Part shown: positions 49,808-58,785 of the stretch, in pieces
How the letters are laid out: each line of letters starts with the position of its first letter
Position numbering within the stretch: position 1 is the first letter of the stretch
Translations under genes and position numbers: made by a program
Source of the DNA: Sinomonas sp. R1AF57
GTDB lineage: Bacteria; Actinomycetota; Actinomycetes; Actinomycetales; Micrococcaceae
Assembly: GCF_002224485.1 (NCBI RefSeq)
Contig: NZ_CP022463.1
Coordinates: 3,812,808-3,876,807 of the forward strand
DNA length: 64,000 bases
Direction of reading: 5' to 3'
Notes under the pieces: generated by a model
Told to the model about the DNA's origin: nothing
What the model saw: the letters and a program-made list of their open reading frames with translations, nothing else
Databases searched by the model: none

Positions 49808-51466
49808 ATGGCTCTCTCACCCTCCGCCCACGCGGACACGTTCGCGCGGGACAACCTCCCCCCGGCCGAGCAGTGGCCGACCTTCGAGTTCACCCTCCCC
49901 GAGCTCCAGTACCCCGACCGGCTCAACGCGGGTGCGGCGCTGATCGACCGCGCCGTCGAGCGCTTCGGCGCCGACCGCCCGGCCGTCATCGCCCCGGACG
50001 GCACCCGCTGGACCTACGGCGAGCTCCAGACGCACGCCAACCAGGTCGCGCAGGTCCTCACCGAGGACCTCGGCCTCGTGCCCGGCAACCGGGTCCTCCT
50101 GCGCTCCCCGAACAACCCCTGGACGGTCGCCGCCTGGCTCGGCGTCCTCAAGGCCGGCGGAGTGGTCGTGACGACGATGCACGCCCTCCGCGCCCCCGAG
50201 ATCGCCCAGATCCTCGAGCGGACCACACCCACCGTGGCGCTCGTGGACCACCGCTTCGCCGAGGACCTCGACGCCGCGGTCACCGGCCTCGGTGCCCCGG
50301 CCGCCGTCGTGCGCCCCACCGTCGTCCGGTACGGCGGCGAGGGCCCGGACGACCTCACCGCCCGCGCGTCGGCCAAGAGCGGGACGTTCGACGCCGTGCA
50401 GACGGCGGCGGACGACGTCGCCCTCCTGGGCCCCACCTCGGGCAGCACCGGCGTGCCCAAGGTGACCATGCACTTCCACCGCGACATCCTCGCCAACGCG
50501 GACACGTTCGCCCGGCACGTCCTGCAGCCCAGGCAGGACGACGTCTTCGCCTGCTCGGCGCCGTTCGCGTTCACGTTCGGGCTCGGCTCCCTCGTGGTGT
50601 TCCCGCTGCGCTTCGGCGCCTCGGCGCTGCTGACCGAGCGCACGACGCCGGTCCAGCTCGCCGAGCTCGTCGCGGAGCACGGCGTCACGGTCCTCGCCAC
50701 GGCCCCGACCGCGTACCGGGCGATCCTCAAGGAGGGCCACGCCGACCTGCTCAAGGGCGTGCAGAAGGCGGTCTCGGCCGGCGAGCACCTTCCCCAGGAG
50801 ACGTGGCAGCACGTCTACGAGGAGACCGGCCTCAAGCTCATCAACGGCATCGGCGCCACGGAGATGCTCCACGTCTTCATCTCCGCCGCCGGCGAGGACA
50901 TCCGCCCCGGCGCCACCGGCCGCGCCGTCCCCGGCTACCGGGCCACGGTCCTCGACGAGGAGGGCAACGAGGTGGCCCCCGGCGAGCTCGGGCGGCTCGC
51001 CGTCATCGGCCCGACCGGCTGCCGGTACCTCGACGATGAGCGGCAGGCCTCCTACGTGGTCAACGGCTGGAACGTCACGGGCGACACCTTCTACCGGGAC
51101 GCCGACGGCTACTTCTACTACCAGGCCCGCGCGGACGACATGATCGTCTCCTCCGGCTACAACATCGGCGCCCCCGAGGTCGAGGCCGCCATCAACGAGC
51201 ACCCTGACGTCATGGAGTCCGGCGTCGTCGGCCGCCCCGACGCCGAGCGCGGCACCGTGGTGTGCGCGTTCATCGTCCTCCGCGAGGGCGTGGAGGGCGA
51301 CGACGCCAAGCGCCGCGAGATCCAGGACTTCGTCAAGTCCCGGATTGCCCCCTACAAGTACCCGCGCGACGTCCGCTTCGTCGAGGCCCTCCCGCGCAAT
51401 CCGAGCGGCAAGCTCCAGCACTACCGCCTGCGCGAGCAGGCCGCCACCAACGGCACCCAGGTTTGA
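49808..51466 (+). CDS. Aryl-CoA ligase, benzoate/2-aminobenzoate-CoA ligase type
   Basis: A 552-residue ANL-superfamily adenylate-forming ligase. The P-loop is GPTSGSTGVPK (208-218), the aromatic-acid pocket region SAPFAFTFGLGSLVVFPL, A5-type motif NGIGATEMLHVF, A7 GDTFYRDADGYFYYQ, and the C-terminal catalytic Lys in RNPSGKLQHY. Pattern and neighbour (the fused monooxygenase/ene-reductase) point to 2-aminobenzoate (anthranilate)-CoA ligase, activating the kynureninase product; salicylate is an alternative. ATG at 49808 after AAAGG. Confidence 0.9.
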   Translation: MALSPSAHADTFARDNLPPAEQWPTFEFTLPELQYPDRLNAGAALIDRAVERFGADRPAVIAPDGTRWTYGELQTHANQVAQVLTEDLGLVPGNRVLLRSPNNPWTVAAWLGVLKAGGVVVTTMHALRAPEIAQILERTTPTVALVDHRFAEDLDAAVTGLGAPAAVVRPTVVRYGGEGPDDLTARASAKSGTFDAVQTAADDVALLGPTSGSTGVPKVTMHFHRDILANADTFARHVLQPRQDDVFACSAPFAFTFGLGSLVVFPLRFGASALLTERTTPVQLAELVAEHGVTVLATAPTAYRAILKEGHADLLKGVQKAVSAGEHLPQETWQHVYEETGLKLINGIGATEMLHVFISAAGEDIRPGATGRAVPGYRATVLDEEGNEVAPGELGRLAVIGPTGCRYLDDERQASYVVNGWNVTGDTFYRDADGYFYYQARADDMIVSSGYNIGAPEVEAAINEHPDVMESGVVGRPDAERGTVVCAFIVLREGVEGDDAKRREIQDFVKSRIAPYKYPRDVRFVEALPRNPSGKLQHYRLREQAATNGTQV

Positions 51467-51480
51467 GAGGAAGACCCACC

Positions 51481-53889
51481 ATGAAGATCGCAGTCATCGG
51501 CGGCGGCCCCGGCGGCCTGTACTTCTCCGCCCTCATGAAGCAGCTCGACCCGTCCCACGAGATCACCGTGTGGGAGCGGAACCGGGCCGAGGACACCTTC
51601 GGATTCGGCGTCGTGTTCTCCGACGAGACCCTCGGCGGGATCGGCAACGCGGACACCGTCGTCGCGGAGTACATGTCGGAGCGGTTCGCCCGCTGGACGG
51701 ACATCGACATCACCCTCAACGGCGTCCGCCACACCGTGGGCGGCCAGGGCTTCGCGGCCATGAGCCGCAAGGAGCTCCTGCAGCTCCTCCAGCGCCGCAC
51801 CGCGGAGCTCGGCGTCGACGTTCGCTTCTCCACCATGGCGCCCGACGTCGCGGAGCTCTCCCGGGACTACGACCTGGTCCTCGCGGCCGACGGCGTGAAC
51901 TCGGCCGTGCGGGCGAAGTTCGCCGACTCGTTCGGACCGAGCCTGGACGTGCGCCCCAACAAGTACATGTGGCTGGGCACGGACCTCGTGTTCGAGGCGT
52001 TCCAGTTCTTCGTCAAGGACACCCAGTGGGGCACCATGCAGATCCACGGGTACCCGTACTCCGACGAGGGTTCGACCTTCATCGTCGAGATGCACGAGGA
52101 CGTGTGGCGCGCCGCCGGGTTCGACGAGACCGAGGGCACCGCCTTCGCGCCGGGCGTCTCCGACGAGAAGGCCATCGCCAAGGTCCGCGAGATCTTCGCC
52201 GAGGAGCTCGACGGCCACGAGGTCCTCGCCAACAACTCGAAGTGGATCAACTTCACCACCGTGCGCAACGCCTCGTGGCGGCACGGGAACGTGGTGCTCC
52301 TCGGCGACGCCGCCCACACCGCGCACTTCTCCATCGGCTCCGGCACCAAGCTCGCCATGGAGGACGCGCTCGCGCTCGCGGCCTGCCTGCACGAGCACCC
52401 CACCCTCGAGGCCTCCCTCGAGGCGTACGAGACCGAGCGGCGCCCCGTCGTCGAGTCCACCCAGCGCGCCGCGCAGGCCTCGCTCGAGTGGTTCGAGAAC
52501 ATCGGCATGTACACGTCCCAGGAGCCCACGCAGTTCTGCTTCAACCTCCTGACCCGCTCGCGCCGCATCACGCAGGAGAACCTGCGGCTGCGTGACCCGG
52601 AGTTCGCCGCGCAGGTCGACGCCTGGTTCGCCGCGTCCCAGGCCGCGGCCGGGCACGGCGACGGCGCGTCGCGCCCCGCGATGTTCCAGCCCTACCGGAT
52701 CGGCGGCCTCGAGCTGAAGAACCGCGTCGTCGTCTCCCCGATGGACATGTACTCCGCCGTGGACGGCGTGCCGGGCGACTTCCACCTCGCGCACCTGGGC
52801 TCCAAGGCCCTCGGCGGGGCCGGTCTCGTCATGACGGAGATGGTGTGCGTGTCCCCCGAGGGCCGCATCACCCCGGGCTGCGCCGGCCTCTACACGGACG
52901 GCCAGCAGGAGGCCTGGGGCCGGATCGTGGACTTCGTCCACACCGCCTCGACCGCGAAGATCGGCGCGCAGATCGGCCACTCGGGCCGCAAGGGCTCCAC
53001 GAAGCTCATGTGGGAGGGCATCGACCAGCCCCTGGAGTCGGGCAACTGGCAGGCGGTCGCACCGTCCGCCCTGGCCTACGGCCCGGAGAACCAGGTCCCG
53101 GCCGAGCTGGACCGGGCCGGCATGGACGCGATCCGGGACGAGTTCGTCGCCGCCGCCCGCCGCGCGGGCGAGGCCGGCTTCGACCTGCTCGAGGTCCACG
53201 CCGCGCACGGCTACCTGCTCTCGTCGTTCCTCTCCCCGGCCTCGAACCGGCGCGCAGACGAGTACGGCGGCAGCCTCGAGAACCGCCTGCGGTTCCCGCT
53301 CGAGGTGTTCGACGCCGTCCGCGCCGCCTTCCCGGCCGAGCGTCCCGTCACCGTCCGCATCTCCGCGGTGGACTGGCTGCCCGACGGCAACACGGTGGAG
53401 GACGCGGTCGAGATCGCGCAGGCCTTCGTGGCGCACGGCGCAGCCGCCGTGGACGTCTCCTCCGGCCAGATCGCCAAGGAGGAGAAGCCGGCGTTCGGCC
53501 GCTCGTACCAGACGCCGTTCGCGGACCGGATCCGCCAGGCCCTCGAGGGGACAGGCGCAGCCGTCATCGCCGTCGGCGCGATCTCGAGCTACGACGACGT
53601 CAACTCGATCCTCCTCGCCGGCCGCGCCGACCTCTGCGCCCTGGGCCGCACGCACCTGTACGACCCGAACTGGACGCTGCACGCGGCCGCCGAGCAGGAC
53701 TACCGCGGCGAGGGTGCGGAGTGGGTGCAGCAGTTCCGCGCCGGCCGGCGGAAGCCCCCGTCGGCCCGCACGGACGCCGTCCGCCCGCGGCTCTCGCTCC
53801 TGCGCGAGCCAGACGCCGACGAGCTGCCCACCCACCTGCGCTGGACCCCGGCTGCGGCCCGGAAGCACGAGGCCCTCGCGAACGCCTGA
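51481..53889 (+). CDS. 2-aminobenzoyl-CoA monooxygenase/reductase or salicylyl-CoA 5-hydroxylase/oxidoreductase fusion
   Basis: An 802-residue bifunctional flavoprotein. Residues 1-390 are a group A FAD hydroxylase (GGGPGG 7-12, LAADGVNS, GDAAHTAHFSIGSGTKLAMEDA), as in salicylyl-CoA 5-hydroxylase. Residues 401-790 are an Old Yellow Enzyme domain (MFQPYRIGGLELKNRVVVSP, HSGRKG, HAAHGYLLSSFLSP.SNRR). This exact order is that of Azoarcus (Aromatoleum) evansii 2-aminobenzoyl-CoA monooxygenase/reductase, which hydroxylates and then dearomatises the ring. It acts on the product of the upstream ligase, 14 bases away. GAGAGGA precedes the ATG at 51481. Confidence 0.92.
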   Translation: MKIAVIGGGPGGLYFSALMKQLDPSHEITVWERNRAEDTFGFGVVFSDETLGGIGNADTVVAEYMSERFARWTDIDITLNGVRHTVGGQGFAAMSRKELLQLLQRRTAELGVDVRFSTMAPDVAELSRDYDLVLAADGVNSAVRAKFADSFGPSLDVRPNKYMWLGTDLVFEAFQFFVKDTQWGTMQIHGYPYSDEGSTFIVEMHEDVWRAAGFDETEGTAFAPGVSDEKAIAKVREIFAEELDGHEVLANNSKWINFTTVRNASWRHGNVVLLGDAAHTAHFSIGSGTKLAMEDALALAACLHEHPTLEASLEAYETERRPVVESTQRAAQASLEWFENIGMYTSQEPTQFCFNLLTRSRRITQENLRLRDPEFAAQVDAWFAASQAAAGHGDGASRPAMFQPYRIGGLELKNRVVVSPMDMYSAVDGVPGDFHLAHLGSKALGGAGLVMTEMVCVSPEGRITPGCAGLYTDGQQEAWGRIVDFVHTASTAKIGAQIGHSGRKGSTKLMWEGIDQPLESGNWQAVAPSALAYGPENQVPAELDRAGMDAIRDEFVAAARRAGEAGFDLLEVHAAHGYLLSSFLSPASNRRADEYGGSLENRLRFPLEVFDAVRAAFPAERPVTVRISAVDWLPDGNTVEDAVEIAQAFVAHGAAAVDVSSGQIAKEEKPAFGRSYQTPFADRIRQALEGTGAAVIAVGAISSYDDVNSILLAGRADLCALGRTHLYDPNWTLHAAAEQDYRGEGAEWVQQFRAGRRKPPSARTDAVRPRLSLLREPDADELPTHLRWTPAAARKHEALANA

Positions 53890-53918
53890 CCCTTGCGGGG
53901 TCCCGTCCCGCCCGTTGT

Positions 53919-53959
53919 GGGGTCCCGTCCCGCCCGCCCTAGGATCGGGACGGGACCCC
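53919..53959. repeat. Hairpin repeat in the gap before the small thioesterase
   Basis: A 14-bp perfect stem (GGGGTCCCGTCCCG, 53919-53932, with 53946-53959). The same GGGGTCCCGTCCCG sequence also occurs just upstream at 53897-53910. Related GCGGGGTCNCGTCCC units lie at 33173-33208, so this looks like a dispersed intergenic repeat; it could attenuate the last operon gene. Confidence 0.65.
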
Positions 53960-53996
53960 CAGACTCTGAGTGAATCGCACAACCCAGGAGGACTCC

Positions 53997-54452
53997 GTGA
54001 CGGAGGCGAGCGGCGCCGTCGTGCGCGAAGAGGTGACCCGCACCGTCGAGTGGGTCGACACGGACGCGGCGGGGCACCACCACAACTCGTTCGTGCTGCG
54101 CAGCGTCGAGGCGGCCGAGGCGCGGCTGTTCCGGCGCCTCGGCGTGCTCGAGGCGTACTTTGGCGCGGCGCCGCGCGTGCGCCAGGAGGTCGACTACCTC
54201 TCCAAGCTGTACTTCGGGCAGGAGGCCACGACCGTCCTCGAGCTCGAGGCGATCGGCCGGTCCTCGATGACGTTCCGCTTCCAGGTGTGGGGCGAGGCGC
54301 ACGACGGCGGCCCCTCCGGGCGCGTCGAGCGGCGCCTCGCGGCCTCGGGCCGGTTCGTGACGGTGCATGTGCCGAAGGACAGCGAGGCGTCCGCCCCGTG
54401 GCCCGAGGCCATCCGCGGGGCCGTGACGTCGCAGGGCGGGCTGTCGGACTAG
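53997..54452 (+). CDS. Hot-dog acyl-CoA thioesterase (4-hydroxybenzoyl-CoA thioesterase type)
   Basis: A 151-residue single hot-dog protein. VEWVDTDAAGHHHNS (about 18-32) matches the catalytic Asp loop of 4-hydroxybenzoyl-CoA/YbgC thioesterases (D-x-D-xx-GH-hx-N). RQEVDYLSKLYFGQEA and the later beta-strand pattern agree. It likely hydrolyses an aryl- or acyl-CoA of this operon. GTG start at 53997, with AGGAGGA 7 bases ahead; GTG at 53970 has no such site. Two different thioesterases in one operon is notable. Confidence 0.88.
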   Translation: MTEASGAVVREEVTRTVEWVDTDAAGHHHNSFVLRSVEAAEARLFRRLGVLEAYFGAAPRVRQEVDYLSKLYFGQEATTVLELEAIGRSSMTFRFQVWGEAHDGGPSGRVERRLAASGRFVTVHVPKDSEASAPWPEAIRGAVTSQGGLSD

Positions 54453-54460
54453 GACAGCCG

Positions 54461-54519
54461 AGGGCCCCCTGTCGCAGGGAAGACGGCTTGACGGTGTCTT
54501 CCCTGCGACAGGGGGCCCT
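54461..54519. terminator. 24-bp perfect hairpin between convergent operons
   Basis: Arms 54461-54484 and 54496-54519 are exact complements around an 11-base loop, 9 bases after the thioesterase stop and 31 before the end of the leftward MHS gene. It probably acts in both directions. Confidence 0.88.
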
Positions 54520-54550
54520 GCGGCGGTTCTCGGGGCGCCGTCCCTGGGGG

Positions 54551-55921
54551 CTACCGGACCGGGGCGCCGGCCTCCCCCGTCGTGGTCTGCGCGGAGAGCG
54601 AAGCGTCTTCCACGTGAGCCTTGACCCGCTTCATCGTCTCCGGAGCGAGGATCGCCGAGGCAATCGTGATCACACCGATGATGCTGAAGTAGAGGATGAC
54701 CCAGCCGGGATGCCCCTGGCCCAGGTCAAGCAGGGCCACGGCGACCAGAGGGGCGATGCCGCCTGCCAGCACGGAGCCGAACTGGTAGCCCATGGAAGCG
54801 CCGCTGTAGCGCAGCTTGGTGGAGAACAGCTCGGCGAAGAAGGCGGCCTGCGGCCCGTACATGGAGTTGTGGAAAACAGCCAGGCCGATGATGATCGCGA
54901 GGGTCGCCAGGAGGGCGCTGCCCGTGTCCGTCATGACGAAGTACAGCGGGAAGAACAGGAGCCCGCCGATGGAGCCGAAGAGGTAGAGCGGCTTGCGGCC
55001 GATCCGGTCCGACAGGAGGGCCCACAGCGGCACGGCGATGACGCCCATGGCCGAGGCAATCAGCACCGACATGCTGCCCTGGTTGGCCTGTTCGGGGCCG
55101 AAGGTCTTCATGATGTAGACCACGGAGAACGTCGTGTACAGGTAGAAGGCGCTGTTCTCGGCCAGGCGCATGCCGACCACGAGCCACACGCCCTTGGATT
55201 CCTTCTTCAGGGCCTCCCCGAGCGGGTTGTGCGCGGTCTGCTTCGCGGCCACGAGCTCCTTGAAGTCCGCCGAGTCTTCGAGCTTGGCGCGGACGACCAG
55301 ACCGGTGGCAATCAGCAGGGCGCTGAGCAGGAACGGGACCCTCCAGCCCCAGACCGCGAAGTCTGCGGCGGGCACGAAGGCCTTGACGGCGAGCACGCTG
55401 GAGTTGGCCAGCAGCATGCCGGCGGGAACGCCCATCTGCGTGAAGCTGCCGAAGAAGCCGCGGCGGCCCTCGGGCGCGTGCTCCGTGGAGATCACGGCAG
55501 CGCCGGCCCATTCAGCCCCAGCGCCGAAGCCCTGCGCGAGCCGCAGCACCGTGAGCAGGATGGGCGCCCAGACGCCGATCTGTGCGTAGGTCGGCAGAAG
55601 ACCCATGGCGAGGGTGGCGACGCCCATGATCATCAGGGACAGCACCAGCATGGGCTTGCGTCCGAGCTTGTCGCCGAAATGCCCGGCGAAGAGGCCGCCG
55701 AAGGGGCGCGCCACGAAGCCGACGGCGTAGGTCACGAAGGCGAGGAGGAGGCCGGTGGCCGGGTCCTGGTCGGGGAAGTACAGCTTGCTGAAGACCCCGG
55801 TAGCGGCCAGCAGGCCGAAGATGTAGTAGTCGTACCACTCGATGGTGGTGCCGACGAGGCTGGCGACTGATACGCGCCAGGGCACGCGGCGGGCAGATGC
55901 CGCGGGGGCAGAATGCGTCAT
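54551..55921 (-). CDS. MFS permease, MHS family
   Basis: A 456-residue, 12-helix symporter. MHS traits are GTTIEWYDYYIFGLLAATGVF at helix 1, the motif-A loop GHFGDKLGRKPML, LRLAQGFGAGAEWAGAAVI, and WRVPFLLSALLIATGLVV. It ends a leftward unit behind an aldehyde dehydrogenase and an iron alcohol dehydrogenase, with a 43-base gap, so it probably imports their carboxylate substrate (4-hydroxybutyrate-like; inference). Confidence 0.9.
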   Translation of the reverse strand: MTHSAPAASARRVPWRVSVASLVGTTIEWYDYYIFGLLAATGVFSKLYFPDQDPATGLLLAFVTYAVGFVARPFGGLFAGHFGDKLGRKPMLVLSLMIMGVATLAMGLLPTYAQIGVWAPILLTVLRLAQGFGAGAEWAGAAVISTEHAPEGRRGFFGSFTQMGVPAGMLLANSSVLAVKAFVPAADFAVWGWRVPFLLSALLIATGLVVRAKLEDSADFKELVAAKQTAHNPLGEALKKESKGVWLVVGMRLAENSAFYLYTTFSVVYIMKTFGPEQANQGSMSVLIASAMGVIAVPLWALLSDRIGRKPLYLFGSIGGLLFFPLYFVMTDTGSALLATLAIIIGLAVFHNSMYGPQAAFFAELFSTKLRYSGASMGYQFGSVLAGGIAPLVAVALLDLGQGHPGWVILYFSIIGVITIASAILAPETMKRVKAHVEDASLSAQTTTGEAGAPVR

Positions 55922-55964
55922 TGGTCTGTTTTCTCTTGGTGGATCACGGGTGTTCGGGTGGGGG

Positions 55965-57437
55965 TCACCAGTCGAGGGCGATGTACTTGGTCTCGGTGAA
56001 GTCGAGCAGGCCCTGATGAGCGCCCTCGCGGCCCAGGCCGCTCTGCTTCACTCCGCCGAAGGGCGCGGCCGGGTCGGAGACGAGGCCGCGGTTGATGGCG
56101 ACCATGCCGCTCTCGATCCTCTCTGAGACGCGCAGGGCGCGGCGCAGGTCCTCCGAGAAGACGTACGCGGCGAGGCCGTACTCGGAGTCGTTGGCCGCCG
56201 CGATGGCCTCCTCTTCGGTGTCGAACGGGATGATCGAGGCGACCGGACCGAAGATCTCCTCGCTCACCATGCGGGCGCTCAGCGGGACGTTGGTCAGGAC
56301 GGTGGGCAGGTAGAAGAAGCCCTCAGCCTGGGGGGTGCGGCCGCCGGTCAGCAGCCGGGCGCCCTGCCCGACCGCGTCGCGGACGAGCTCGTCGACCTTG
56401 CGGACGCTGGCCTCGTCCACCAGCGGGCCGACCTCGGTTGCGGGGTCGGTGCCCGGACCGACGCGCAGGGCGCTCATCCGCTCTGTCAGCCGGCGGGCGA
56501 ACTCCTCGTCCACGCCGCGCTGGACGTAGATGCGGTTCGCGGCAGTGCAGGCCTGCCCGCCGTTGCGCATCTTGGCGACCATGGCGCCGTCAACCGCCTT
56601 GTCCAGGTCCGCGTCGTCGAACACGAGGAACGGAGCGTTGCCGCCCAGCTCCATCGAGCACTTGAGCACGTTGTCGGCTGCCTGGCGCAGGAGGTGGCGG
56701 CCCACCTCGGTGGAGCCGGTGAAGGAGAGTTTGCGGACCCTGGGGTCGGCGATGATGGGGCCCATCACTGCGCCGGTCCTGCTGGTGGTGATGACATTGA
56801 CGACGCCGGCAGGCACCCCGGCGTCGACCATGAGCTGGGCGATCGCGAGGGAGGTGAGCGGAGTCAGGGCCGCTGGCTTCAGGACCGCCGTGCAGCCGGC
56901 GGCCAAGGCCGGGGCCAGCTTCCGGGTCGCCATGGCGGCCGGGAAGTTCCACGGGGTGATGAGCGCCGTCACGCCGATGGGCTGGTGCTGGACCAGGATG
57001 CGGTTGGAACCGGAGGGAGACGTGCTGACGTCGCCGATGATCCGCACGGCCTCCTCCGAGTACCAGCGGAAGAACTCGGCGGCGTAGGCCACCTCGCCGC
57101 GGGCGTCGGGGAGTGCCTTGCCGTTTTCGAGCGAGATCAGACGTGCGAGCTGCTCGCTGCGCTCCGTCATCAGTTCGAAGCAGCGACGCAGGATCTCTGC
57201 CCGCTCGCGCGGGGCAGTTCCGGCCCAGGCCGGGAAGGCCGCGGCGGCGGCGTCGACGGCGGCGAGGCCGTCCTCGACCTCGGCATCGGCGATCGAGGCG
57301 AGGACCGAGGTGTCGGAGGGGTTGACGACGTCGATGACGGCGCCGGCTGCGGCGTCGCGCCACTCACCGGCAATGAGGAGCCGGGTCGGGACGTCGAGGC
57401 CATCAAGTGCGAGGGCTTCAGGGGCAGTCTGGGTCAT
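55965..57437 (-). CDS. NAD(P)-dependent aldehyde dehydrogenase, succinate-semialdehyde type
   Basis: A 490-residue aldehyde dehydrogenase with all catalytic residues: N164 (TPWNFP), E263 (MELGGNAP) and C297 (GGQACTAANR); the NAD fold GSTEVGR is at 241-247. PFGGVKQSGLGREG and the C-terminal LDFTETKYIAL match the GabD/succinate-semialdehyde subgroup. It would oxidise the semialdehyde produced by the adjacent iron alcohol dehydrogenase to succinate. ATG at 57437, 20 bases from that gene, so co-transcribed. Other semialdehydes such as glutarate semialdehyde remain possible. Confidence 0.9.
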   Translation of the reverse strand: MTQTAPEALALDGLDVPTRLLIAGEWRDAAAGAVIDVVNPSDTSVLASIADAEVEDGLAAVDAAAAAFPAWAGTAPRERAEILRRCFELMTERSEQLARLISLENGKALPDARGEVAYAAEFFRWYSEEAVRIIGDVSTSPSGSNRILVQHQPIGVTALITPWNFPAAMATRKLAPALAAGCTAVLKPAALTPLTSLAIAQLMVDAGVPAGVVNVITTSRTGAVMGPIIADPRVRKLSFTGSTEVGRHLLRQAADNVLKCSMELGGNAPFLVFDDADLDKAVDGAMVAKMRNGGQACTAANRIYVQRGVDEEFARRLTERMSALRVGPGTDPATEVGPLVDEASVRKVDELVRDAVGQGARLLTGGRTPQAEGFFYLPTVLTNVPLSARMVSEEIFGPVASIIPFDTEEEAIAAANDSEYGLAAYVFSEDLRRALRVSERIESGMVAINRGLVSDPAAPFGGVKQSGLGREGAHQGLLDFTETKYIALDW

Positions 57438-57457
57438 GGGATATTCCTTGGTGGTGG

Positions 57458-58720
57458 TCAGCGGATGGTGCGGTCGCCGGCGAAGGCGGCCTCCACGATG
57501 GAGGTGACGGCCTCGACGTCGAGGGGCACAGGGTTGTTGTCGACAAGGCGCTTGGAGTTCAGTGAGAGCCGCGCGATCTCCGGCAGGTCTTCCTCCCTCA
57601 CGCCGAGTGCCTCGAGGGTGGGCGGGAGCTCGATGGCGGCGATGACCTCGTCGATGGCCTCGACACCGGCAACGGCGGCGGACCGCTCGTCCAGGCCACG
57701 CACGTCCCGTCCGAGCGCCTCGGCGATCGTTGCCAGCTGGGGCCGGACGACGTCGAAATTGTGCCGGACCACGTACGGGAGCAGCAGGCCCACGCCAACG
57801 CCGTGCGGCGTGTGGGTCAGGGCCCCAACCGGGTACTGGATGGCGTGCGCGGCGGCGGTTCCGGCGTTGCTGAGCGCGACGCCCCCGTAGAGGGCGGCGA
57901 GCATCATGTCCCCGCGCGCCTCGGCGTTCTCGGGGTCCTTGTAGGCCGTCACGAGACTGCGGCCGACGCGACGGATGCCGTCGAGCGCGAAGGAGTCGGT
58001 CAGGGTGTTCTTGCCGATCAGAATCCGCTCCGAGGCCAGGGCGCTGGTGGGCTCGCGGGTGATCGCCGTGAAGGACTCGACGAGGTGGACGAACGTGTCC
58101 GCACCGGTGGCCGCGGTCAGGGACGGCGGGCAGGTGTAGGTCAGCTCGGGGTCGCATACGGCGATCTCGGGAATGATGTGCGGGCTCGAGATGCCCATCT
58201 TCATCCCCAGCTCCGGGTCGGAGACGACGGCGATGGCAGTGGCCTCGGAACCCGTCCCCGCCGTCGTCGGCAGGGCGATGACCGGCAGGGTGGGGCCGGG
58301 AACGGCGAACTCGCCGTAGTAGTCGCTCGGGCGCCCCCCGTGGGTCAGCAGGATGGACACGACCTTGGCCATGTCCATGCAGCTTCCGCCGCCGAAGCCG
58401 ACGACGACATCGATGTCCTCGCCGCGGAGGCCATCGACGCATGCGACGATTCCGGGAACAGGCAGCTCCGCCTGGGTCTCTCCGAAGACGCGGACGGCCA
58501 GACCGGCGCTCTCGAGGCTCTCGACCAGCGATCGGAGGTCCTCCGAGGCGGCCAGACGGGGGTCGGTGCAGATCAGGACGCGCTGGCCGAGCCCGGCGGC
58601 GAGGCTGGCGACAGCAAAGCGCTGGCCGGCGCCCACGACGACGGTGCGCGGCAGGCGCAGGACGCCTGAGGGGCCGCCTGAACGGACGCCTTCTGGGTGC
58701 GAACAGGACATGGAAGACAT
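57458..58720 (-). CDS. Iron-containing alcohol dehydrogenase (4-hydroxybutyrate-type)
   Basis: A 420-residue group III alcohol dehydrogenase. The coenzyme motif is GFGGGSCMDMAK (108-119); PTTAGTGSEAT is at 151-161. Metal ligands are D208 and H212 (GADTFVHLVES), with further His residues in AHAIQYPVG and HTPHGVG. With a succinate-semialdehyde-type dehydrogenase next to it, 4-hydroxybutyrate oxidation is the best guess; maleylacetate reductase, another relative, is an alternative given the aromatic genes nearby. ATG at 58720 or 58711. Confidence 0.88.
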   Translation of the reverse strand: MSSMSCSHPEGVRSGGPSGVLRLPRTVVVGAGQRFAVASLAAGLGQRVLICTDPRLAASEDLRSLVESLESAGLAVRVFGETQAELPVPGIVACVDGLRGEDIDVVVGFGGGSCMDMAKVVSILLTHGGRPSDYYGEFAVPGPTLPVIALPTTAGTGSEATAIAVVSDPELGMKMGISSPHIIPEIAVCDPELTYTCPPSLTAATGADTFVHLVESFTAITREPTSALASERILIGKNTLTDSFALDGIRRVGRSLVTAYKDPENAEARGDMMLAALYGGVALSNAGTAAAHAIQYPVGALTHTPHGVGVGLLLPYVVRHNFDVVRPQLATIAEALGRDVRGLDERSAAVAGVEAIDEVIAAIELPPTLEALGVREEDLPEIARLSLNSKRLVDNNPVPLDVEAVTSIVEAAFAGDRTIR

Positions 58721-58785
58721 GGGTGCTCTACTCCTCAAGGGGGGTGGAAGATCTCCGCGGTGTGCGCGGGTCTCCATCGTCTCCC

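Noticed and set aside
49817-51421. Leftward open frame of 534 codons
   Set aside because: Antisense to the well-supported aryl-CoA ligase.
57458-58720. Iron alcohol dehydrogenase as maleylacetate reductase
   Set aside because: Possible, but the neighbouring succinate-semialdehyde-type dehydrogenase and lack of an intradiol dioxygenase make 4-hydroxybutyrate-type oxidation more likely.
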